Shown one piece after another: positions 1 to 10,690 of a stretch of 64,000 nucleotides of DNA. Location: contig CALNHX010003295.1 in assembly GCA_940337035.1 (NCBI GenBank), positions 1 to 64,000 of the forward strand. The letters are read 5' to 3'. The position numbers and the translations under genes are program-made. The first letter of the stretch is position 1. Every line of letters begins with the position of its first letter. The notes beneath the pieces were generated by a model. The model did no database searches. It saw only the letters and a list, made by a program, of their open reading frames with translations, and was not told the origin of the DNA. The stretch comes from Agriotes lineatus. Lineage: Eukaryota; Arthropoda; Insecta; Coleoptera; Elateridae.

Positions 1-745
1 ATAGGACATAACTGATTTACTTGGCACCAGAGTCAACAAATCATAAATATATATGATAAAAAGTAAAGGTCCGAGTATTGTGCCCTGCGGCACTCCTACT
101 GTAATTAGCCTCTCTGTGCTGCAGTCATTATTTATTCTAACTACTTGCTTACGATTTGACAAGTAATCTTTAATTAAGTTTAGAGCCATCCCTCTAATTC
201 CATATGTATCTAGTTTGTGTAATAATATATCATGATTTACGGTGTCGAAAGCTTTAGCGAGATCTAGGAATGTCGCAATTGTTCTACTACCGTCATTTAA
301 CTTTTTATAAATATAATTTGTAAAGACTGCTAAGGCATCATTCGTTCCCAAATTTTTCATAAAACCAAATTGTCTATGTGGTAATATACCCGAATTTACA
401 AAAAAGTTATACAGCCTTTTGTGTACTATTTTTTCGAAGATTTTTGCAAAATTTTGATATTAATGAAATGGGACGATAATTCGACACGTTACCTCGTTCC
501 CCACTCTTATAAATGGGTACGACGACAGCATTTTTTAGCATGTACGGCCAAGTTTCCTTTTGGATACACAAATTCAAAGCAAATTCTAGTGGCTTAACTA
601 AATTATGAGCTATTGTTTTAATTACTTTCACACTTACCCTATCCAAACCTCCTGCTTTAAGCTTAAGATTTGCAATTACTTTTAAAACTTCATGACTGGA
701 GGTAGGATATAGGTAATAAAACGCAGTAGTCTTCCCCACGTACAT
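1..745 (-). pseudogene. Non-LTR retrotransposon (LINE) reverse transcriptase, partial
   Basis: Minus-strand reading gives a reverse transcriptase in two frames. The first part (745 to about 440) contains the NYRPISLIS block that opens the fingers domain of LINE RTs. After a one-base frameshift near 440 the second frame carries FGFMKNL, the catalytic motif-A block FLDLAKAFDTVNHD, and GVPQGTILGPLL. The window edge cuts the gene before the second catalytic motif (xADD). The 5' side ends abruptly near 745, so the copy is 5'-truncated and dead. The enzyme would copy element RNA at a nicked target. The clade cannot be fixed from this fragment; Jockey- or CR1-like is likely. Confidence 0.9.
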
Positions 746-1689
746 TTATTAACAAGGCGACATGTTCCGAAGCCAAACTGGCTTCATCTTCAGGCCAAAA
801 TGATCATTGGTTATAAACAGGTAAAAACCACGTGTTCCAAATTATAGGTTAAATTGATGTTAAGCGCTGAAGGCGAGGTAGTAATAAAAATTCACAAAGA
901 ACACCACATTGGAGAAGAAAATTAATTCAATAGCCAGTAAACTACGTTATAAAGATCGTTGTACTGGTTATTACATCAAATTTAACAAATTAAAAAACGG
1001 CAAGTAAAATAGCAACCATTCTCTGACGGAGAAGGCACTAGAATTGCCGACCGCTGTCTAGGTAGGGACACTGGGAATCTCGTTCATCCATTCATGCGCC
1101 TCACAGCCTGTCGTATCATAATAAAGTAGGGACAAGAAATCAGACGACGTGCGCCACCAAGCAAATTTTAGTTTAGCTTAAATTGTAAATTTTCCATTGA
1201 TAATTGATTAAGCTTAAACCAAACGCATGATTTCAAATGAGCTGTAAAGAAGAAAATAAATATCGGTTTTGTAAATCTAATGGTGGTATTTATGTCGTCA
1301 CTAAAATTTGTTTGGTGGCGCACGTCGTCTGATTTCTTGTCCCTACTTTATAATAATTTTACAAATATACTATTATTCGCAACCATATATGTCATAAGAT
1401 CATTACTGACTTTTAAAAAGTTGGAAAATGAGCTATTCCCAACTTGTAACTTTCTAACCGGTCGGAAAAATGACTTCCGTCGCAGCGGTTGGAAATGAAT
1501 CCATTCCCGACCGCTGTGTAGGTAGGGACACTGGGAATCTCGTTCATCCATTCATGCGCGTCACAACCTGTCGTATCATAATATAGGGTCCAGCAACAGG
1601 TATGACCTGTTTTTAGCAATCTACTGCAAGAACAGGAAAGGATAAAATAAAACAATTTTTTAATAAATAGTAACTATTAATATATGCAA
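746..1689. repeat. 78-bp direct repeats flanking a 231-bp hairpin MITE
   Basis: No gene is seen. A block at about 1046-1123 (GGTAGGGACACTGGGAATC core) recurs almost unchanged at 1506-1583. Between the copies, 1122-1352 is a short element with inverted arms of about 53 bp (1122-1175 against 1300-1352, ends TAAAGTAGGGAC/GTCCCTACTTTA). The stretch 750-800 resembles the conserved 3' tail seen beside many insect retroelements. ORFs on both strands here are palindrome shadows. Confidence 0.65.
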
Positions 1690-1862
1690 TTTTGATTCCT
1701 AAAGATAATTTCATTGAGGTGCCCCCCATGGACTTCTAAACACTGTTGCAATCTACTTCTGAAATTTTGCATAACTCACTCCAATAATGCTCCATCAATA
1801 GCCTCTATTTCTTGTCCAATGTAGTCTTTAAGATCTTGAATTGTGTGGGGACGCTAAGTAAG
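1690..1862 (-). pseudogene. Tc1/mariner-type transposase, C-terminal remnant
   Basis: The minus-strand translation reads RPHTIQDLKDYIGQE, then a VMQNFRSRLQQCLE block and GGHLNEIIF. This is the usual C-terminus of insect IS630-Tc1-mariner transposases (pattern NF-RL--C---GGHL--IIF). A stop codon interrupts it and no DDE core or inverted repeats are recognisable nearby, so it is a relic. Confidence 0.7.
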
Positions 1863-2185
1863 CGACACTGACTTTTGACAGTATATTCTTACCGTATCTG
1901 ATAATAAGTTAATCTGAAGTGGAATGCACAGGGTGGTAAAAAAAGAAAAACAAAGGAAATTATTTTTTGGAGTAGGTGGCTGTGACTTCACATTTTACAC
2001 CTTCTCCCAATTCTAAGCAAATTTTCTAAATAACATTTTTGTCTATTTTGAATAATAAGGGTACTTTATTCTTATGTCATTTTCATATTTTTGAACCTCA
2101 CCCGTATATGAAAGGAGCTATTTAAATTTTAGCAAGTTTATTTTGAATTTTTGAAAATGCAGGGACTTTTATCAAGAACAAAACT

Positions 2186-4087
2186 TGTTACTTCACATGT
2201 CCTCTTTTCAACAAATTCGACAAGATTTATTTAAATATGTGAATGATCCGCCTACGCAAATTAAAAAAATTAACAATTTTATTTGAAATTTAATTTCATA
2301 GTGAGCGTGTGATACACATCTCCTATGAAAGTTAGTTGGAATCTTGCAAACAATCGATTATTTTGCGTTTTTCACATCCGGGCAGGGTTTTTTGTTAAAA
2401 AATGTTGAAAATAAACCACACCATAAAATACATTGATATGCTTTCGTTAGAACACGATTTGATTTTTGTAATGATATTACAGGTTGAAGAGGTCCTCGAA
2501 GAGAAAACTGTGAAAGGAGTTCGTCATTATTTGATACGTTGGAAAGGCTATGAGCCAGAAAGTGACACCTGGGAGCCCGAGTCGACTCTCAAATGCCCGG
2601 AGCTAATTAAAAAGTTCAGAGATAAGGCCAGCAAAGAAAACGGGGCCGAGTCAGCTAAGAACAAGAAAAGCAAGAAGGACAAACCCAAGAAGCAAAAGAA
2701 GGCGGTTAAAAAGGGATCCAAAGTTCAGGAGGTTAGTTGGGAATCAGATGAAGAGTTTGAAGTTGGCAGTATTTTGGACATGCATTCTAAGAACGGCAAG
2801 CGCGAGTTTCTGGTTTCCTGGAAGGGCTACTCCCGTGCCCAAGACAGTTGGGAGCCCGAGGAGAATTTGGATTGCACTGATCTCATTAAAAAATTCACGA
2901 GCAAGGTGGAGTCAGCTAAGAACGTGGGGAAAAAGAAATCCCTGAATACCTCAGGGAGTGGAAGAAGAGTAAGCCGTCGTTAAAGCAACGGTCAGTATTA
3001 TTTGATTTTTGAAATGTTGATCTTAGTGGCTGTTTGTTATTCTAGGGTCCAATTCCACGAAACAGAATAATTGCAGAAGCCATTCAAGTTCGTTTTGTAA
3101 AGGTACTAGTACCGTAGTACCGATTTGGGTTAGGTAAAGTGATTATTGTTGTTGCGACTTATGGAATGACGTAGCAATTTTATAAACATTGGATTTGAGT
3201 TAAATTTTTGTTTGCAAATCATTGCAGTGCGCCAATAGGATCTCGGGGGTTTATCAACTGCAGCCGTTTTTATTAATGAATACTTTGAAACTCTAAATAG
3301 CAGAATTACTATTAAAATAGTAATTTTTATTATATCGACGTTATGCGTATTAGTTTAAAAATCTACAACTCTGAAAGTTGCGCTTCAATCAAAAAAGAAG
3401 TACAAAAGTGTTTGTTTGAATATGTGCAAAAATTAATGTAAAAAATGTCGAGTCTCCACTATATCTTTCACTGTTTTGTTGTTATTATAAAAATGGAAGT
3501 TTTATCATTTCCTATCAGTGTACTTAGAGTTTTTCTTTCAGTGGCGTATAATTTATACTTTTTTTACCACTTCATTTTCTGTATGGTACCTTCCCAATAA
3601 TATTTTGTGTGCAGTAAAAAACGAAACTATAAATGAGTTGTCCAATAATTTTCAATTGTTTATTGAAGCAATTGTATTATACAAGTTCATATGTCATAAA
3701 ACTTACCAATACGGTACTATAAGCCTAAGGTGGTGAAAACATTTAGCATACTATAGATATGTATGCCTAATTTCAGTGTCTTAATGTTGTGTAGTCGAAT
3801 ATTTTGCGATACCCTCTAGTTTGCTTACATCTAAATATTATACCTAGAGCACAAAACTGCATAAATTAGTATAAGACTTCCAAATTTATATAGTGCGCTG
3901 TAGAGTTAAAATATGTTGTACAACCCACATCTTTGTTTACTTATATTCTAACTTAGAATAAAATAATATTACATACTTTGTGAACGTGCAGAACCTACGT
4001 TTCGTTTATGTATCTATCATACTTTTCTATGTGAATATCTTACTGTATTATCGAAACATTTGAGTAAAATAAATTTATAGAAAGGTG
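2186..4087 (+). repeat. Segmental duplicate, copy 1 (terminal exon plus 3' UTR)
   Basis: This block is highly similar to 30147-32127 in the same orientation. It covers about 300 bp of intron, the chromodomain exon and about 1 kb of 3' sequence ending just after a poly(A) signal (AATAAA at 4068-4073, matching 32106-32111). Similarity stops on the left before GTTACTTCACATGTCC and on the right after GAAAGGTG. Small indels separate the copies. The 3' part (2984-4087) has no other gene. Confidence 0.85.
2483..2983 (+). CDS. Double-chromodomain protein, terminal exon, copy 1
   Basis: The exon starts after a 3' splice site (TGATATTACAG|GTTGAAGAG) in phase 0 and encodes 166 residues. Chromodomain 1 spans residues 1-48 (RWKGYEPESDTWEPE), then a lysine-rich linker (49-88), then chromodomain 2 (about 90-140, SWKGYSRAQDSWEPEEN). 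Cage residues W20 and Y23 of domain 1 and F92, W113 and Y116 of domain 2 are present. Such domains bind methyl-lysine on histone H3 tails. Compared with the 30-kb copy the tail is rebuilt: a deletion removes the TPTERF-containing stretch, and an indel creates an early TAA right after the SRR motif. Its first-cage residue must come from an upstream exon not present in this window. Whether it is expressed is unknown; the open frame argues for recent or continuing constraint. Confidence 0.8.
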   Translation, partial: VEEVLEEKTVKGVRHYLIRWKGYEPESDTWEPESTLKCPELIKKFRDKASKENGAESAKNKKSKKDKPKKQKKAVKKGSKVQEVSWESDEEFEVGSILDMHSKNGKREFLVSWKGYSRAQDSWEPEENLDCTDLIKKFTSKVESAKNVGKKKSLNTSGSGRRVSRR

Positions 4088-4109
4088 TAGTATTTATGTT
4101 AGCATGTCT

Positions 4110-5090
4110 TTAATGGTGGGGACAACTCTCTGGCTTAAGACTCCGCTATGGATTGCAGCTGGCCCTCATAGAGGACAGAACTAGTGGTGCTAGCAAATAA
4201 AGCAAATATTGCGCCATTTTTAACTATCAAACTATAGTTGGCACGGCGATCGTTTTTACCGAGCCACGTCTAAGAGTTTAGCATCAAGTTATACAATCAA
4301 CCCCAAGTTGAACGTACTTACCTCGTATATCAATCGAAAGTAGAACAAACAGCTGCTTATTTTACAATAGTTATTAGTCACTACATTACACTGGTTGCCA
4401 TTGTTATCGCTATTTTCAACAGTGTAATCACGAGACCATAAAAAAGTATATTTTTTTAAGTAATTTTCAAGGTCAACTTTCTAGGGGATAAGTTGCATTC
4501 CTGCAGGGTCCCTAGTTTTAATAATGTTGGTACATAGATTTTTAGTTCTTTTCTTCCACTAAAAAAAATATTGTCATTTTGACAGATATGTCATAATAGT
4601 GGATAAAACGAACAGCATAGTAAAATATTGCAAATTTATTAATTATTAAACTTGCAATATTTGAAAATAAACATAATGAACGTTTGCAAAGTTAAAGGTA
4701 ATTGTAATTAAACGACAAATTGGAAGAATAATAAATTTTGACATTCAAAATTGACACATAACCATAATTTTGAAAAAGTTCTACCAACACGAGGTATAAA
4801 TATTTCCTAGCGTTTTAATCACATATCGACCAACATTGTAACACTTTGACAGTTATTATAGAAAAAAAACGTACTTTATATATTTTTATTGGTAAAATTT
4901 GCTTCTTTATGAAAACGTTGCCTAACAAAATTGATGACAACAAATTGTCATTAATCAAAAACCTGAGCCCGTTAGAGGAAGGGCTTTTATGCAGTATTTC
5001 TCAACATCAAATATATTATTTATTAAAATACATGTGATTGACAAAACAGTACTAATAATAGTTGTTTTTCTTAGCCGTCCTTTTCCGGCT
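4110..5090. other. Non-coding interval
   Basis: No convincing gene. The sequence is AT-rich with only short ORFs of low-complexity composition. Minus-strand sequence below about 5100 probably includes the start of the 3' LTR of the adjoining Gypsy element, because a short G-rich polypurine run precedes TGATGTAGC there. Confidence 0.4.
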
Positions 5091-5332
5091 GCTATCTTGA
5101 TTGCTACATCAGCCCCCTACAGAGAAGAGATGTCCTAACTTGAAATGAACATGCCATCCGTATCGGCTTGCATAGTTCTTGTGGGTATTGGTTGTGTTTT
5201 CGCTTTTATTATCTTCCATATATGCTGGCTTCACTCGCAAACTGACGCAAACATCCTTGTCTCGTATATGCAACATTATAGTTTTTTCGTTTCGAGATAT
5301 CTTATATGGCCCAGTGTATGGTGGTTGCAAAG
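5091..5332 (-). pseudogene. Gypsy integrase C-terminal (GPY/F) fragment
   Basis: Minus-strand reading gives QPPYTGPYKISR followed by KPAYMED, the GPY/F module at the C-terminus of Ty3/Gypsy integrases, which helps bind target chromatin. It ends near a G-rich tract that may be the polypurine tract. It is the downstream piece of one Gypsy pol gene whose other pieces lie at 6492-6832 and 7988-8432; two insertions separate them. The local reading frame is still open. Confidence 0.8.
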
Positions 5333-5336
5333 AAGG

Positions 5337-6487
5337 TGTAGGCTAATGTAGCATGCTGTGTGGATGCTTAATTAATTCAATATTAATATCCAGATATCTA
5401 AAGGGTATCATCTGATAACACTTAGTGATAGATTACTGGTAGTAGTAGCAATAGGCAACCAAGGGGTTGTTTACTGCAAGTGAAAAAACTTCTTTAATTT
5501 TGAATAATCTACGTTTAATAAGTCACGTTAAAGGGCTAACTTTCCTTTAATTGTGAGAGTAATGTTGTATATTTGGTACGTGATACGAACAAATTTGACC
5601 AAAGGTCACAATTATTATTCATATTATAATTTCAACATTGTTTGAAACCATTTGAAGTGGTAATTGGTACTTAAACCATCAGTAAGTGAGAGTGATTGTG
5701 GCATGCTGTACTACCGTTTATCAAGGTATTAAGAGGTACGCGAGCTACAACGAGCTATTTTGGGTCTTGTACAACTCAAGGGAGGTGTTTGACGACTGCC
5801 AATCAGTTAGGAGCTGATAGAAAATACACTCAAGGTACAAGTGAGTCTTCGTGAAGGTTAGTGTATTTTTATTAACAAGTTTGGTACGACAAAATTAGGT
5901 TTAGAGCGCAATTTAGAATATTAAGTTTTCTAAATTTGCTTTGATTCGGGTACTCGACGTTTTCGGCCATTATAAGTAGAAATTATATCATTTTGGTCTA
6001 GTTATCTGTAATTAATTGTAACCTCAATTTGGAAAAAGTAATTTGATTAAATAATTTGACATTTAGTTTTGATTGATTGTAATGTCAAACCAAGCATAAT
6101 AATACAATCTCACTTAAAAGAAGGTTCTATTAAAAGTACTAAGGAGTGTGATTGACAAAGAAGTCAATACAATAATAATTTTGTAATTCAGTATTCAATT
6201 ATAAAGAGATTCATTATTATGACCTTTACTCATTCAGCTGAGGAAGATAGATTCTTATTTGCTCAATAAACTGACTAGCCGAGGTAATTTTAAATAATAG
6301 TCAAGTGACATAATTTCAATCATATATTTTCATAAGTAAGATACCTATGTCAATTTTGAAAATAATTCAATAGCAACAAGGTAAGTGTTTAATACATTAT
6401 TCTCAATACTACTTCTGTTAACTAAGCAATAGGGTAGATATCCAATTTACTAATTGTAATAACTGTTCGAAAAAGGGTTATATAACA
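5337..6487 (+). mobile_element. Solo LTR inserted in the Gypsy integrase
   Basis: The 1151-bp block begins TGTAGG and ends ATAACA, and is flanked by a 4-bp TSD AAGG (5333-5336 and 6488-6491). A poly(A) signal (TCAATAAACTG, about 6264) near the right end fits an LTR on the plus strand. Removing the block and one TSD copy would put the flanking integrase pieces back in register, which supports the boundaries. No coding region lies inside. The family is not identified. Confidence 0.8.
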
Positions 6488-6491
6488 AAGG

Positions 6492-6832
6492 GCGAACTCG
6501 GTCGTCTCTTAAAAATGCATGAGTGCATGTGGCTAGGTCTTTAATATAAATAATTTAAGGGAAACATGGTGAGATGCAGGGACTGGTCGAAGTCGTGCCA
6601 ACTGATTCCTGAGATGGTTTAGGGAATCCGAAAAATCACCGGGTTGTTCTGCATCGGCAGCAGGTTTACTCACCATTTCTCCTGGGAGGCGTAGAGATTC
6701 TCCGTAGACGATTTCTGCGGAAGAGGTTTGTAAGTCTTCTGTGAAGGCACATCTTATGCCAACGATAAATATTGGCAGAGCTTTGAGCCAAGTAAGTTCT
6801 GGGTGGCACATGAGAGCAGCTTTGAGGAGGTG
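6492..6832 (-). pseudogene. Gypsy integrase, middle fragment
   Basis: Reads LLKAALMCHPELTW, then GIRCAFTEDLQ, SSAEIVYGESLRLPG and RPVPASHH. This is the end of the integrase catalytic core and the following linker, typical of arthropod Gypsy elements. A frameshift near 6545 shifts the reading to a frame with KDLATCTHAFL, the usual sequence just before the GPY/F module. It is bounded on both sides by younger insertions. Confidence 0.85.
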
Positions 6833-7987
6833 CACTGCCTCCTACACGTCCAAGCCATGCTGTTAGACTTGACAACATTGCATCTCTGGTAGTTGGTGGT
6901 CCTAAATTACAATACTTCAATTTGAAATAATTTTGCTTTAAAGAGCACAGTTTTACTATTTATCATATTTTACTCTGTAATTAACTAAAGATAGCTTCTA
7001 TAATTGTGAATTTATTTACATACTCGAGTAATACAAACATGTAACAGTATATTTATAAAAATAAAACAACTTAACCTGTGTAACCCATAGATAAAAGGCC
7101 ATTTCTGTGATTATTTTAAAGTTTGTAACTTTCTATACACCACTGCTGATTGAGAGTACAACATATATGCAAAAACTATGGTGCTACTGCTGTAAATAAT
7201 CTTATTTGAACATAATAAACTTATCTGCTCGGTAACATCTAAATTTGTATGATGTAAATTGTTCCATAAACTTCTAAAAACTGCTGATGTCATCATTTAA
7301 AAACACTTTCACTTGTTGTGCATGTCTTTCCAATACTTATCTACTTCTACATTCAGGATTTGTCCTTTCTTGAGGCATTTTCGACAACAAATATGTTGGT
7401 AAATTTGGAAATACGCTTGGGACAGCATTGTCAGCTAATCAAGGGTAATGCAGCAACAGTTCTGCAGATCTCCACTCTCATTTCTAACGTTTTCAAATGT
7501 CTTTCCCATTAAAATGTATTTTCATACACGACAGCACTTTTTCTTGGGGTCCAACGTTCTCGTGCTGTTGCACGAAACCATGCTTTCCTTCGGATCTCGT
7601 CCATTGGAAAAGAAAATGTTATAGTTTGCATACGATTTTCTTGTAAGGTACTGTTGTAGTTGGTACACAGAGTCTTCGTGGCATTCTAAATATAAAATTA
7701 AAAGTTACAAGAAATGCCCTAAAAATGAGGTTAGATTGTTACTTACCTCAGTGAAATACTTAATAAAAGCCCATAAATTCTAGCAGCAATTTTACTTTCA
7801 CGTATCACGAACAGTACAGCAATATACATAAATGTATTTCTTCAAACTTAGAGCAGTCCAACATATTAATATTTACTCACACGCCACATTTGAACAGACG
7901 TTGTTATAAATAAACAGTACAAAAATTGGTTTACGATCAGCATTGTCAAATCTCCAACAGCATGGCTTGTAAGTGTAGGAGGCAGTG
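6833..7987 (-). mobile_element. Non-autonomous P-type element with THAP remnant
   Basis: The 1155-bp element has inverted ends of about 45 bp (CACTGCCTCCTACACGT... on the left, mirrored at 7940-7987) and a perfect 7-bp TSD GGAGGTG (6826-6832 and 7988-7994). Inside, on the minus strand at about 7540-7690, a decayed THAP zinc-finger can be read: MPRRLCVP near the start, then FPMDEIRRKAWFR, RERWTP and a degraded end. THAP domains begin P-element transposases, and CA...TG ends with a 7-8 bp TSD fit the P superfamily. The rest of the transposase is missing. Confidence 0.7.
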
Positions 7988-8432
7988 GGAGGTGTTAATG
8001 AAAGCGCTCGACCATTTCATTCGAGCATGGGTGGTAACTCGTTGTTCTTGTGCGTTTAAATCCGATTGTTATTTCCAGTGATTTAAATAGTTCAGACTCA
8101 AACTGGCGACCTTGATCAGTAGTGATTTGAGAAGGTGAGCCAAATCGGGAAATCCAGTATGGTAGAAAACCTTCAGGCCACCAGGAGTATCTGTCTTACT
8201 GTAAGACAGCAGCGATAATTTCTTACCATGGGCAATGGGCCAATTATGTCTTGATGTACCTACAGGAGTCGTCACATGCCTCGAAACTTTTGAACACTAA
8301 CACGATTGAGTCCAGGAATGACAATCTTTCTTCATGTTAGACCACACAAAGCGTTCTGCCACGAGTTTTGTTGTTGCTTTAATACCAGGATGACTTAGGC
8401 CATAAAGATAATCAAAAACAATTCGACGATAC
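7988..8432 (-). pseudogene. Gypsy integrase, zinc-binding and core fragment
   Basis: Minus-strand reading starts near 8430 with VFDYLYGLSHPGIKAT, the HHCC zinc-binding entry of a Gypsy integrase, continues through FVWSNMKKD and, via several frameshifts, TTPVGTSRHNWPIAHG, and ends with GFKRTRTTSYHP and MVERFH at about 8005. A TAA follows immediately. It is bounded by the P-type element on one side and by an LTR on the other. Confidence 0.8.
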
Positions 8433-8652
8433 TGTTAAGTATCAAGTTGATATTGCAACTGCGCCGTGCGCGTTCTTTGAGCGCAGTCGAACTGACAATG
8501 TGTTGTAGATAACATCAGTAGCATTCTAGCTCTCAACAGAACAACAGCGTCCAGCGTGACGCTATGTGTATCTAATAAATAAAGCATTTACAATTACCAC
8601 GGCGGTGTTTTAAATGATTCCTTCAAGAGGATGACTACCCGCAAAATATCCA
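8433..8652 (+). mobile_element. LTR of another retroelement with putative primer-binding site
   Basis: A block starting TGTTAAG exactly where integrase coding stops carries a poly(A) signal (AATAAATAAAGC, about 8573). It ends ATATCCA followed by TGGTGCTTCGAGCCGG, which has the TGG start expected of a tRNA primer-binding site. Sequence 8653-8830 would be its leader. No second LTR is seen, so the insertion is truncated or was cut later. Boundaries are inferred. Confidence 0.4.
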
Positions 8653-8832
8653 TGGTGCTTCGAGCCGGAAGAAGAAAAAGTAGCTTTGTGAGGTCAAATT
8701 GGCGTTATTATTGCAAGTACTTTATTTAAAATTTGGAATTACGTTTTCAAATGCTGTCTTAAGGGAAGAAAGCAAACAGTATCGATTTATCGTATGTATG
8801 TATTATCGATAACCTCATTTTACCTTACTATA

Positions 8833-10349
8833 CAGTGTATCCAAGATAAGGAGGGCCAGTATGGGGATCTCGGTAATGGTAAGAGATACAAATTTGGTTA
8901 AATGGGAAGAAAGTTGCGCAATTAAAGGACTAAAAAAATTACGTCTAGAAATCCTTGATATGATTTTTCGTTTTTGAGATATCTCAAAAAAAAACGAATT
9001 TTTTGATTTTCTTTTTTAATTTTTTCTGGCGTTAATATTAAAGTTAGAGCGAAACTGATTAAACTTCTTTATAGCAACTTTTAGTGGACTTAATGATTAC
9101 GTTATCAATTTTTTTATCCGACGTTTTGTCTTCGAGAAACCATCATCAACTTCATTTTTTTAAATACGGTCCTGGTTTTTTTATGCCAAATTTGCAAAGC
9201 CCTTGTTACTCTAAATTCAACAATGTACCACATATTATGGTTTAATTACGTTTCGAGCTTTTTTCTGATCATCATCAGAAAATTTTTTGGATACGGACCT
9301 GCATTTCTCATAATTTTGTAAAAATAAGTTCATACAGTAAGTTAGGCCTTTTTACATGCCGTTAAAATATTAAAATGCACATCATAATGTCATAATTCTG
9401 ATACATTAATTTAATAACCAACCAATATCTATTAACAATAAACAAAAAAGAAATGAACAAAAGATAGACAGAAAGAATAACAAAACGAACATCGAAATCA
9501 TTTAATAGGTATTAAATTTACAGTAGGTATTCAAAACAGTTGCCATCATTCTCTATGCATAAATAACATCTAACTGTAGAATCTAAAACATTATTCAGCA
9601 ATACTGGCGTTATACTTTGAAAGGCTTCAAGAACCAATCTTCTAAGTTTTTCTTCTATTTCAAAACGTTAAATACCTATTACATTGTTTCAAGGCTCGTT
9701 TTCTCATTCTTTCTGTCTATCTTTTGTTCATTTATTTGTTGTTTATTGTTAATAGTTATTGGTTGGTTATTAAATTAATGTATCAGAATTATGACCATAT
9801 GATGTGCATTTTAATATTTTAACGGCATGTAAAAGGCCTAACTTACTGTATAAACTTATTTTTAAAAAATTATGAGAAATGCAGGTCCGTATCCAAAAAA
9901 TTTTCAGATGATGATCAGAAAAAAGCTCGAAACGTAATTAAACCATAATATGTGGTACATTATTGAATTTAGAGTAACAAGGGCTTTGCAAATTTGGCAT
10001 AAAAAAACCAGGACCGTATTTAAAAAAATGAAGTTGATGATGGGTTCTCGAAGACGAAACGTCGGATAAAAAAATTGATAACGTAATCATTAAGTCCACT
10101 AAAAGTTGCTATAAAGAAGTTTAATCAGTTTCGCTCTAACTTTAATATTAACTCCAGAAAAAAATAAAAAAGAAAATCCAAAAATTCGGTTTTTTTGAGA
10201 TATCTCAAAAACGAAAAATCATATCAAGGATTTCTAGACGTAATTTTTTTAGTCCTTTAATTGCGCAACTTTCTTCCCATTTAACCAAATTTGTATGTCT
10301 TACCATTACCGAGATCCCCATACTGGCCCTCCTTATCTTGGACACACTG
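8833..10349. mobile_element. Long-hairpin mariner-like element, deletion derivative
   Basis: Two inverted arms of roughly 650 bp (8833-9480 and about 9700-10349) start CAGTGTATCCAAG and end CTTGGACACACTG with TA on both sides, as in Tc1/mariner insertions. The short spacer holds the last 46 codons of a transposase on the minus strand (9519-9657): EEKLRRLVLEAFQSITP, then a CIENDGNCFEYLL tail and a stop. The DDE core is gone. The arms differ by scattered substitutions and small indels. Confidence 0.75.
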
Positions 10350-10519
10350 TATAGAGGCTGGTGCTTGATGCGTTTGCATCTGGTGGTACAATGCTCAACT
10401 TGCCTCAGATTCGGGATACAAAGTCGAAGCGTGACTTTTGTTCTTGGGCAGAAACTATGGTGTGTGGGGTGTCATGCTGATGTGTTGACCTTGTTACTCT
10501 ATCTCTTAGGTCTGTGGTT

Positions 10520-10690
10520 CTGAGTAAAGCACAGTTAATTTGGTATCCAACTGTGAATAGTCTCAGCGAGCCCGATTCCAATCGCCAAGGCTGCGGAAAA
10601 ATTCCGACCCCCACGGGATTTGAACCGAGGACTTGTTTAATGCAAGCCTAGCACCTACCCAACTGCGCTACGCGTCTTCTCCGATTTATC
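10520..10690 (-). mobile_element. tRNA-derived SINE
   Basis: On the minus strand 10675-10608 resembles a tRNA: an A-box-like GTAGCGCAGTTGGGTAGGTGC, a loop containing TGC, and a B-box-like GGTTCAAATCCC. The stems do not pair well enough for a working tRNA. A non-tRNA body with TTCCGCAGCCTTGGCG follows, which is the layout of a SINE. Pol III promoter elements are internal. Confidence 0.6.

Noticed and set aside
10608..10675. Functional tRNA-Ala gene (TGC loop)
   Set aside because: The anticodon stem is not complementary and a SINE-like tail continues beyond it.
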